Shown here one piece after another: positions 1 to 7,396 of a stretch of DNA of 64,000 bases (its first letter is position 1; the number at the start of each line of letters is the position of its first letter). Source of the stretch: DASQZT01 sp035638575 (GTDB lineage Bacteria; Acidobacteriota; Terriglobia; Bryobacterales; Bryobacteraceae); the NCBI GenBank assembly GCA_035638575.1, contig DASQZT010000019.1:1-64000 (forward strand), written 5' to 3'. Made by a program: the position numbers and the translations under genes. The notes beneath the pieces were generated by a model. That model saw only the letters and a list, made by a program, of their open reading frames with translations, was not told the DNA's origin and made no database searches.

Positions 1-1
1 C

Positions 2-2095
2 TTCTTTGGCAGTGGGACTCCGGCGAACAACCCCGCACCGGCGATCACATCGCTGGCTCCATCGAGCGCTACGGCGGGGGGCGCGGCCTTCACCCTGACG
101 GTGAACGGGACCGGATTCGTGAGCGGCAGTTCGGTGGTGAACTGGAACGGGAGCGGCCGGCCGACGACGTACCTGAGCGCCACGCAACTGCAGGCGGCCA
201 TCACCGCCGCGGATATCGGAACAGTCGGAACGGCGCAGGTCACGGTTTTCAATCCGCTGCCCGGCGGAGGCACGTCGGGGACCTTCGCGTTGCCCATCAA
301 CCCGGTGAACAACCCGGCGCCGACGATCACGTCGCTGGCTCCATCGAGCGCCACGGCGGGGGGAGCGGCCTTCACCTTGACGGTGAATGGGACCGGGTTC
401 CTGAGCGGCAGTTCGGTGGTGAACTGGAACGGTAGTGCCCGGGCGACCACGTACTTGAGCGCCACGCAACTGCAGGCGGCCATCACTGCCGCGGATATCG
501 GCGCCGCCGGAACCGCGCAGGTGACAGTCGTCAATTCACCTGGCGGAGGCACCTCAGGTGCCTTCCTGCTCGCCATCAACCCGGCGAACAACCCGGGCAC
601 GACGGCCAGTTACGTGAAAACCGACACGACGACCGCCGGTAATTGGAAGGGCGTGTACGGAGCTGATGGCTTCAACGTTATCAATGACACTGTCAACTAT
701 CCCTCATACGTGACCGTGACGCCCTCCGCGAACGCCTCTTACACTTGGGTCCCTTCCACCAGCGACGGGCGGGCGTTGCAGAAAGCCTTATCGACGACCG
801 ACCGCATCGCCGCCTGCTGGTATACGGGCGGTGTCTTCACCATCGACCTGAAATTCAACGATACGAACACGCACCAGGTGGCGCTGTATTTCTTGGATTG
901 GGACGGCGGGCGCAGCGAGCGGGTGGACATTCTGGATGCCAGCAACAACGTGCTGGACACGCGGACGGTGAGCGCTTTCACCGCGGGCGAGTACCTGGTG
1001 TGGAACGTGAGCGGCCACGTCGTAGCGCGCGTCACCAACACGGGCAGCAACGCCGTCGTGAGCGGGATCTTCCTTAGCACTCCGGCGGCGAGCGGCGGCA
1101 CCGCCAGCTACGTGAAGACCGACACGACGACCGCCGGCACGTGGAAGGGCGTGTATGGGTCCGATGGCTATAACATCATCAATGACACTGTCAACTATCC
1201 TTCGTACGTGACCGTGACTCCCTCCGGGAACGCGGCCTATACCTGGATCTCTCCCACTAGCGACATGCGGGCGTTGCAGAAGGCCTCGTCCGCGACCGAC
1301 CGCATCGCCGCCTGCTGGTATACGGGCGGTTTTTTCACCATCGATCTGAAATTCAGCGATACCAACACCCACGCGCTGGCGCTGTATCTGTTGGATTGGG
1401 ACGGCGGGCGCAGCGAGCGGGTGGACATTCTGGATGCCGGCAACAACCTGCTGGACACGCGGACGGTGAGCGCTTTCACCGCGGGCCAGTACCTGGTGTG
1501 GAACGTGAGCGGCCACGTGGTAGTGCGTATCACCAACAACGGCAGCAATGCGGTGCTCAGCGGGATCTTCTTCGGCAACGGGGGCACTGTTGCTTCCCCG
1601 CCGTCGAGCGGCGTTTCCGCCACCTACCTGAAAACCGACACGACGACCGCCGGCACGTGGAAGGGCGTATATGGGGCCGACGGCTCCAACGTTATCAATG
1701 ACACTGTCAACTATCCCTCCTACGTGACAGTGACTCCCGCCGGGAACGCCTCTTACACCTGGGTCTCTTCCACCAGTGATGGGCGGGCGTTGCAGAAGGC
1801 CTCGTCCGCGACGGATCGCATCGCCGCCTGCTGGTATACGGGCGGCTTTTTCACCATCGATCTGAATATCAGCGATACGAACACGCACCAGGTGGCGTTG
1901 TATTTCTTGGATTGGGACGGCGGGCGCAGCGAGCGGGTGGACATCCTGGACACGAACAACAACGTGCTGGACACGCGGACGGTGAGCGGTTTCGGCGCGG
2001 GCGAGTACCTGGTGTGGAACGTGAGCGGCCATGTGGTGGTGCGCATCACCAACACAGCCAGCAACGCCGTCGTGAGCGGGATCTTCTTCCGGTAG
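2..2095 (+). CDS. Exported repeat protein with IPT/TIG domains, 5' partial
   Basis: The frame is open from base 2, so the beginning lies outside the window and only 697 C-terminal residues are visible. Two immunoglobulin-like IPT/TIG units come first (94-residue period, each with an ITSLAPSSATAGG stretch). They are followed by three copies of a 166-172-residue module beginning at bases 605, 1103 and 1619. Each module opens with a YVKTDTTTAG-like stretch and keeps WKGVYG, RIAACWYTGG, a DWDGGRSERVDILD stretch and a final NAV-SGIF strand; it looks like an all-beta, possibly ligand-binding domain. No catalytic motif, membrane anchor or sorting signal is seen at the C-terminus, which ends directly after the third module. 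From memory, similar modules occur in large exported proteins of Acidobacteria and Planctomycetes with no proven function. A surface or adhesive role is inference. Confidence 0.8.
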   Translation, partial: FFGSGTPANNPAPAITSLAPSSATAGGAAFTLTVNGTGFVSGSSVVNWNGSGRPTTYLSATQLQAAITAADIGTVGTAQVTVFNPLPGGGTSGTFALPINPVNNPAPTITSLAPSSATAGGAAFTLTVNGTGFLSGSSVVNWNGSARATTYLSATQLQAAITAADIGAAGTAQVTVVNSPGGGTSGAFLLAINPANNPGTTASYVKTDTTTAGNWKGVYGADGFNVINDTVNYPSYVTVTPSANASYTWVPSTSDGRALQKALSTTDRIAACWYTGGVFTIDLKFNDTNTHQVALYFLDWDGGRSERVDILDASNNVLDTRTVSAFTAGEYLVWNVSGHVVARVTNTGSNAVVSGIFLSTPAASGGTASYVKTDTTTAGTWKGVYGSDGYNIINDTVNYPSYVTVTPSGNAAYTWISPTSDMRALQKASSATDRIAACWYTGGFFTIDLKFSDTNTHALALYLLDWDGGRSERVDILDAGNNLLDTRTVSAFTAGQYLVWNVSGHVVVRITNNGSNAVLSGIFFGNGGTVASPPSSGVSATYLKTDTTTAGTWKGVYGADGSNVINDTVNYPSYVTVTPAGNASYTWVSSTSDGRALQKASSATDRIAACWYTGGFFTIDLNISDTNTHQVALYFLDWDGGRSERVDILDTNNNVLDTRTVSGFGAGEYLVWNVSGHVVVRITNTASNAVVSGIFFR
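605..2092 (+). repeat. Three tandem ~500-base coding modules
   Basis: Three in-frame direct repeats with starts at 605, 1103 and 1619 (periods 498 and 516 bases). Identity at the nucleotide level is high in the central part, for instance around the codons for the DWDGGRSERV motif, which implies recent duplication or gene conversion. The spacers between modules are Gly/Ser/Ala-rich and vary in length. Confidence 0.85.
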
Positions 2096-2114
2096 TGCGG
2101 GAGGCTGCCGCCAT

Positions 2115-2441
2115 TCATCGGACCTCGGGGGATGCCACGGGCTTGCCGCGGATCAATGCCGGGCCGATGCGCCACGGCAAAGTCTCTCCGGGCGGATCAG
2201 CCATGCCTTGCGCTTCGGTGCCGAATACCCAGCGTCCGTTCATATGGCTGGCCACGCAACACACGTCCGACGGCACCTCGGAGACGTAGCCGCCTACCGA
2301 GAGGTAGCGTTCTGGGTCGCGGTTTGCCTGCATTCCCCACGGAGGGGGGCAGGTCCTGACGCCGAAAAACATGTCGATGGCCGCCTGCACGAGCCTCCCG
2401 CGGCTGGCGATGCACGAAACAAAAATCGTTACGCGCCGCAC
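2115..2441 (-). CDS. Doubtful small open frame
   Basis: A 108-residue frame with a GTG start fills most of the 398-base gap between the IPT protein and the outer-membrane protein. Its second half (residues about 35-108) reads like ordinary protein and it is not antisense to a known gene. I recognise no family, see no convincing ribosome binding site, and there is no signal peptide. It may be a real small gene, the tail of a decayed gene, or chance. Nothing else (no RNA gene, no strong hairpin) was recognised in the gap 2096-2493. Confidence 0.2.
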   Translation of the reverse strand: MRRVTIFVSCIASRGRLVQAAIDMFFGVRTCPPPWGMQANRDPERYLSVGGYVSEVPSDVCCVASHMNGRWVFGTEAQGMADPPGETLPWRIGPALIRGKPVASPEVR

Positions 2442-2493
2442 GTTGGCTCGTTCTCGGCCGCTCGATCTGAGCGGGCATGCTGCGCCAGACCAC

Positions 2494-3888
2494 TCAGCGG
2501 GCCAGAGCCGGTTGCGCGGTCCAGACCAGCGAGACCCGCACCGCGCTCTGCGAGCCGCTGTACGCGGCGCTACTGAACGAGCCGGAATAGTTCAAATACG
2601 CATACTCGGTCTGCCAGGCGAGGTGCGCTCCCAGCGCTCGTCCGAAACCTGCTGTGGTGCGCCAGCCTGTGGTGTTTGTGAGTGCCGTTCCCTCCATTCG
2701 CTGCCAACTGAAGGCGCCGGTGAGCCACCACCCGCTACCGGGACGACTGAATCGCCAAGTAGCCGTGGCAGAGGATGTGGTGCTAACGCCGAGACCATAA
2801 GAGTCGCCCGCGGTGCGGTCATACGACCCCAGCAACGTGTGGGAGAAAGTCCGGAAGCCCAGGCTGCCGCCTGCTACAGGGTGGCGTCCCGTTGGCGGGA
2901 TGGAAATCTGCCGCAGAGGGTTCATTACACCGATCCCGCCATGGATCTGCCAGAACCAGTGCTGCCCTAAGGTCCGGCCTAGAGAAGCCGTTGAAGCCGT
3001 GGTGTAGCCATCATAGAGCGACGAAGAGAAACGGCTCGACGTCACACTCCCGCCGATCTGGGTTTGCGGCGAAAGGGAATAGGATATCGCCACGCTCGCG
3101 TTGCCCGACGTAGTGGTGGGGAGCAGAGATAGGTTTTGAACCACACTGCTGTCCGCGACCCGTTGACTGCGCGTCGCACCGCCACTGAACGTGACGGAGA
3201 GCCGGGGCGAGTGCGAGTAGGCCACGGAAGTCTGCATCGCGGAAGTGAACATCCGTTGGCCGTACAGCAGGGCGCTGACGGGCGACTCGACCAGCGTCGC
3301 CGTGCTCAGGGCGGAGGCCAGTTCCGTATTGGTGGATCTCCCTGCCAACATAGCCCCCGACAGGTCATTGAAGCTCGCCGATACGGATGCCGCATTACTG
3401 AACGCCGTCGGAGAGAACAGAAACTGCTCGATGGTACTGAGGTTCCCGTTGAGCGAGAACCCCAAGCTCCATCGGGGAGCAACCTTGCTCGTGGCGTTCA
3501 GCGACAGCGCGTGATTCAAAGCATTCACCGACGAGTAGCGCACGCGGCCCGTGTAGGAAGGAGTATAAGTAAGCGAGAACGTGGAGTGCTCGCCGGAGGT
3601 CGCCCACCGGATCTCGGCACTTCCTCCCACGCCCAGATCGGAAGGGAGGCTGGTCGGGCTTGACTGGAAGCCGCCGCCGGCGGGCAAAGTGGTGGAGTAG
3701 TAGGCGCCGTAGGCGGAAACGCTCCGAATCTGCAACCCCCCGCTGGGTTGAGCGGGAGCAGGTGGCTCTTGAGCCCGGACTACCCGCGGCGCGGAACCCA
3801 ATCCGAGGACCAAAAAGAAAGCCGGGCAGCGGACCAGCACTTTTGCCCATGTCCAACCCCGAGGGGGCGTGAAAGATACGCGGCGCAT
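2494..3888 (-). CDS. Predicted outer-membrane beta-barrel protein
   Basis: The 464-residue protein starts with a long basic then hydrophobic export signal (residues about 1-40, ending near VVRAQE). A short Pro-rich linker follows, and the rest is alternating polar/hydrophobic strands rich in Ser, Thr, Gly and aromatic residues, the usual pattern of an outer-membrane barrel. Repeated motifs such as SLSYS/TLTYTPSYTG fit beta-hairpins. The last residues (VSLVWTAQPALAR) lack the classical C-terminal Phe, so the barrel may be atypical. It lies on the same strand as, and 318 bases downstream of, the cohesin-like repeat protein. Substrate and role are unknown; a link to export of the neighbouring polysaccharide is only a guess. 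Confidence 0.65.
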   Translation of the reverse strand: MRRVSFTPPRGWTWAKVLVRCPAFFLVLGLGSAPRVVRAQEPPAPAQPSGGLQIRSVSAYGAYYSTTLPAGGGFQSSPTSLPSDLGVGGSAEIRWATSGEHSTFSLTYTPSYTGRVRYSSVNALNHALSLNATSKVAPRWSLGFSLNGNLSTIEQFLFSPTAFSNAASVSASFNDLSGAMLAGRSTNTELASALSTATLVESPVSALLYGQRMFTSAMQTSVAYSHSPRLSVTFSGGATRSQRVADSSVVQNLSLLPTTTSGNASVAISYSLSPQTQIGGSVTSSRFSSSLYDGYTTASTASLGRTLGQHWFWQIHGGIGVMNPLRQISIPPTGRHPVAGGSLGFRTFSHTLLGSYDRTAGDSYGLGVSTTSSATATWRFSRPGSGWWLTGAFSWQRMEGTALTNTTGWRTTAGFGRALGAHLAWQTEYAYLNYSGSFSSAAYSGSQSAVRVSLVWTAQPALAR

Positions 3889-4206
3889 CGAACCCTTTCT
3901 CCTGCTGCTCCCACTGCGCGGCCAAGGCTCACGGCCCAGGGCTGGCGCCGAACAAGGAGTCCAATCTGATCGTGACAGCCAGCGGCAATTAGTCTGCCAA
4001 AAAATGGCGAACCCAGAAACAGGCTTTATTGCCGATCAACGCATATACCTCCCACTTTTTTGGATACGACAATAATCTGTTGCACCCGATTCCCAATAAT
4101 TTGTCCGGAACGCCGCCTCCGATCATGCCGGGGCAACAGGCTGCCAAGGCTATTGCCCCGAGTCTCGCGAGCCCCCCAGGACACCGCCTTTTGCGGATGT
4201 GCGTCG
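3889..4206. other. Intergenic region upstream of the barrel gene
   Basis: About 318 bases separate two minus-strand genes. The stretch 4000-4080 is more AT-rich than its surroundings and could carry the promoter of the barrel gene, but no -35/-10 pair with good spacing, no riboswitch core and no terminator with a T-run could be supported by eye. Confidence 0.3.
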
Positions 4207-6396
4207 TCAGGGCACGGTCCACGTCCCCCATTGCTGCCAGCCGGAATCGCTCACGCCGTCGTACACCTCCGTGTAGATGCTCTTCGTTCCACTGAAACCG
4301 GCCTTGAAAGTCAGTGTCAGGTTTACCGTCAGGTTGTTGCCGCTGCCGGAGGCCGACGAGTTCAGCGGATTCACCGAGCACTGGCTGTTTTGCAGGGTTC
4401 CGGTCTGGCCCAGGGTGACCGGGTTCTGCCACGCGGTGCCCGCATCGTTGGTCAGATAGATGGCATTGTTCGGACGGTAGTACAGCAGGTAGCAGCCGCC
4501 CGAGGTCGTCATGGGATTGTTGAGCAGCAACTGAGCCGAGACGATGGCGGAGTAGCCGGCGGGATCGGAGAACGCGAATGCGAAGCTCTGGCTGCTGCCG
4601 CTGCCGGACGCAGGGGTCACGGAAACGGTGGCCGGCGGCCCGCTGGCAGGCACGGTCCAGGAGCCGCGCTGCTGCCAGCCGGAGTCGCCCGCGCCGTCAG
4701 ACACCTCCATGTAGGTGTTCTTCGCGCCGCCGAATGCGGTCTGAAACGTGATCGCCAGATTCAATGTCAGGTTGTTGCCGCTGCTGGAGGCCGACGAGTT
4801 CAGCGGATTCACCGAGCATTGGCTGTTTCGCAGGGTTCCGCTCTGGCCCAGGGTGACGGGGTTCTGCCAGACGGTGCCCGCATCGTTGGTCAGATAGATA
4901 GAGTTGGTCGATCGGGAATACAGCAGGTAGCAACCCCCGGAGGCGGTCATGGGATTGTTGATCAGGATCTGCGACGAGACAAGTGCCGCAAAACCGTCGG
5001 GGTCCGAGTATGCGAAGGTGAACGTCTGGCTGGCGCCGCTGCCCGAACTCGGCGTCACGGACACTGCCGCCGGCGCGCCTGCCGAAGGCACGGTCCAGGA
5101 GCCGCGCTGCTGCCAGCCGGAGTCGCCCGCACCGTCATACACCTCCATGTAGGTGTTCTTCGCGCCGCCGAAGGCGGTCTGAAACGTGATCGCCAGATTC
5201 AATGTCAGGTTGTTGCCGCTGCCGGAGGCCGTCGAGCTCAGCGGATTCACCGAGCACTGGCTGTTTTGCAGGGTTCCGCTCTGGCCCGGGGTGACGGGGG
5301 TCTGCCAGGCGGTGCCCGCATCGTTGGTCAGATAGATGGAGTTGGTCGATCGGGAATACAGCAGGTAGCAACCCCCGGAGGCGGTCATGGGATTGTTGAT
5401 CAGGATCTGCGACGAGACGATGGCGGAATAGCCGGCGGGATCGGAGAATACGAAGCTGAAAGTCTGGCTGCTGCCGCTTCCGGAAGCAGGGGTCACGGAA
5501 ATGGTGGCCGGCGGCCCGCTCGCAGGCACGGTCCAGGAGCCGCGCTGCTGCCAGCCGGAGTCGCCCGCGCCGTCAGACACCTCCATGTAGATGTTCTTGG
5601 TTCCGCCGAACGCGGCCTGAAAGGTCAGAGCCAAGTTTAGCGTCAGGTTGTTGCCGCTGCCGGAGGCTGACGAGTTCAGCGGATTCGCCGAGCACTGGCT
5701 GTTTTGCAGGGTTCCGCTCTGGCCCAGCGTGACCGGGGTCTGCCACGCGGTGCCCGCATCGTTGGTCAGATAGATGGAGTTGCTGGATCGGGAATACAGC
5801 AGGTAGCACCCTCCAGAGGTGGTCATCGGATTGTTGATCAGGATCAGCGACGAGACAATTGCCGCGTAACCGCCGGGGTCCGAGTACGCAAAGCTGAACG
5901 TCTGGCTGGCGCCGCCGCCCGAACTCGGCGTCACCGACACTGCCGCCGGCACGCCTGCCGAAGGCACGGTCCAGGTGCCGCGCTGCTGCCAGCCCGAGTC
6001 TCCCGGACCATCGTATACCTCCGCGTAGATGTTCTTCGTACCATAGAAAGCGGGCTGGAAGCTCAACATTACGTTCAGCGTCAGACTGTTTCCGCTGCCC
6101 GAGGCTGACGAACCGGACGCGTTCACGGCGCACTGGCTGTTTTGCAACGTGCCGCTTTGCCCCAGGGTGAGCGGATTCTGCCAAGCCGTGCCTGCATCGT
6201 TGGCAAGGTAGATGGCATTGCTCGGCCGGTAGTACAGCAGGTAGCAGCCCCCGGAGACGGTCATCGGATTGTTGATCAGGATCTGCGACGAGATAATTGC
6301 CGCGTAGCCGTTGGGGTCCGAGTACGCAAAGCTGAACGCCTGGCTGGCGCCGCTGCCGGAGTTCGGCGCCACCGACACCACCGACGGCGGAGTAGA
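4207..6396 (-). repeat. Five tandem 438-base coding repeats
   Basis: The GGCACGGTCC sequence at each module end occurs at 4211, 4649, 5087, 5525 and 5963, giving four exact 438-base intervals (146 codons). No indel is seen in any unit, and neighbouring units share long identical stretches. This fixed period points to duplication by unequal crossing over plus homogenisation. Confidence 0.9.
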
Positions 6397-6846
6397 TGCG
6401 TAGACGGTGATGGCTCCGGCCTGACCCTGAATCGCCACGCTGCTGCCGCCCGGCGAAGCCGCGAACACGTTCGCCAACTGCACCGAAAGGCTCCCGGAAG
6501 CCGCTGACGACAGACTGACGCTCAGCACCGCGACCGTGCCATCCGGGATCGCATTGCTATTCAAACCCCACGCCAAACAGCGGACACCCGAGCACGAAAG
6601 TGTCTTGCCGCCCGCTACGGCTGCGGCACCGGCTGCCTCGGTGGTGACAGTAACTCCCGAGGGCGCAATCACGTCCCATTGCAGCGCCGCGGGCGGTGTT
6701 CCAGTCGAGGAATTCAGCGTCAGGTAAATAGGAAAGATGGTTCCGGCTCGAGCGGTTGCAGATGAAACCTGCAACGAAACCGTTTGGGCCGCGGCCAGGC
6801 TGGCCGTCAGGCACAGGAGAACCGAGCATTCAACCTTGATCCCCAT
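4207..6846 (-). CDS. Exported cohesin-like protein with five 146-residue modules
   Basis: I place the start at the ATG at 6846, because it begins a clean signal peptide (residues 1-20, cleavage near LAAAQ); the frame stays open upstream to 7029 but that part does not look like protein. Residues about 22-150 resemble a cohesin-type beta-sandwich (a TVSLQVSSATARAGTIFPIY opening and an IPDGTVAVLSVSL strand late in the domain). Five 146-residue modules then run to the stop. Each has a VSVTP opening, a FSFAYSDPxGYAAIVSSQ stretch, a GGCYLLYxR motif, NDAGTAWQ-PVTLGQSGTLQNS, one further Cys and a closing GWQQRGSWTVP. The two cysteines per module could form a disulfide. The module is, from memory, common in exported acidobacterial proteins of unknown function. 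The protein is probably cell-surface or secreted; whether it binds carbohydrate or a partner is unknown. Confidence 0.8.
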   Translation of the reverse strand: MGIKVECSVLLCLTASLAAAQTVSLQVSSATARAGTIFPIYLTLNSSTGTPPAALQWDVIAPSGVTVTTEAAGAAAVAGGKTLSCSGVRCLAWGLNSNAIPDGTVAVLSVSLSSAASGSLSVQLANVFAASPGGSSVAIQGQAGAITVYASTPPSVVSVAPNSGSGASQAFSFAYSDPNGYAAIISSQILINNPMTVSGGCYLLYYRPSNAIYLANDAGTAWQNPLTLGQSGTLQNSQCAVNASGSSASGSGNSLTLNVMLSFQPAFYGTKNIYAEVYDGPGDSGWQQRGTWTVPSAGVPAAVSVTPSSGGGASQTFSFAYSDPGGYAAIVSSLILINNPMTTSGGCYLLYSRSSNSIYLTNDAGTAWQTPVTLGQSGTLQNSQCSANPLNSSASGSGNNLTLNLALTFQAAFGGTKNIYMEVSDGAGDSGWQQRGSWTVPASGPPATISVTPASGSGSSQTFSFVFSDPAGYSAIVSSQILINNPMTASGGCYLLYSRSTNSIYLTNDAGTAWQTPVTPGQSGTLQNSQCSVNPLSSTASGSGNNLTLNLAITFQTAFGGAKNTYMEVYDGAGDSGWQQRGSWTVPSAGAPAAVSVTPSSGSGASQTFTFAYSDPDGFAALVSSQILINNPMTASGGCYLLYSRSTNSIYLTNDAGTVWQNPVTLGQSGTLRNSQCSVNPLNSSASSSGNNLTLNLAITFQTAFGGAKNTYMEVSDGAGDSGWQQRGSWTVPASGPPATVSVTPASGSGSSQSFAFAFSDPAGYSAIVSAQLLLNNPMTTSGGCYLLYYRPNNAIYLTNDAGTAWQNPVTLGQTGTLQNSQCSVNPLNSSASGSGNNLTVNLTLTFKAGFSGTKSIYTEVYDGVSDSGWQQWGTWTVP

Positions 6847-7396
6847 GTCCAACACATCGGCTGGTTTGACGAAATCCGGTACGCCGCGGGACAACCGAGG
6901 AACCACCGGAGCGGTAAAGCCCATTCCACCGGCCGGCGATGGTCTGCCGGAAGCATTTTCAAGAGACGGAGGTGCCTCTCTAACCGGAACCCACCGGGTG
7001 ATCTCCTGGTTCTGCCATCGGGACGTCACCCGTCATCTGCAACCCGGAGACTGCCTCTCACACCCGAGCCCTAACCACTCGATCCGCAGTTTCCATCCCG
7101 GTAGCAACTGAAGCGCCACGATCCAGCCTTAAAGCGGGAACAATCTCGCAAACGTCAGCAGGATTGCGCTTTTGCCGGACCACACCATTGTTGTGCGCCG
7201 ATGGAGCACGGTTTTCCCAAAGTGTTGCCAGCAAAGTCCAACTTTTTGGCCCTCTGTACGGAGTGCAGAGTCTTTGGCCCTGGCAGTTTTCAGGATTCGA
7301 CCGAGGTTCCACGGCAAAGGGTCGGCACAGCCAGGCGCCCCCTTGGTGGAAACTCGCGTGCACTTCCATGGCCGGTCGGTGTGGAAGGATGGCACG
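6847..7396. promoter_or_regulatory. Divergent intergenic region upstream of the TPR lipoprotein
   Basis: About 550 bases lie between the divergent cohesin-like and TPR genes. Visible elements are a TTTGGCCCT direct repeat at 7245-7253 and 7273-7281 enclosing an inverted pair CTCTG/CAGAG (7252-7270), and a weak -24/-12-like site at 7347-7362 (TGG then GC ten bases later) 35 bases before the GTG. Open frames crossing the region have no protein-like composition. All regulatory readings here are tentative. Confidence 0.3.

Noticed and set aside
788..2032. A 414-codon minus-strand frame
   Set aside because: Complement of the repeat modules of the first gene; it repeats with the same period and has shadow-like composition.
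3889..4206. A cyclic-di-GMP or other riboswitch upstream of the barrel gene
   Set aside because: No conserved riboswitch core could be recognised by eye.
4060..5640. A 526-codon plus-strand frame with internal repeats
   Set aside because: The repeats mirror the 438-base modules of the real gene on the minus strand.
4207..6396. CRISPR-like array
   Set aside because: The repeats are long, in frame and contiguous without spacers; they are protein modules.
6847..7029. N-terminal extension of the cohesin-like protein to an upstream start
   Set aside because: It has no signal character, whereas a clean signal peptide begins at 6846.
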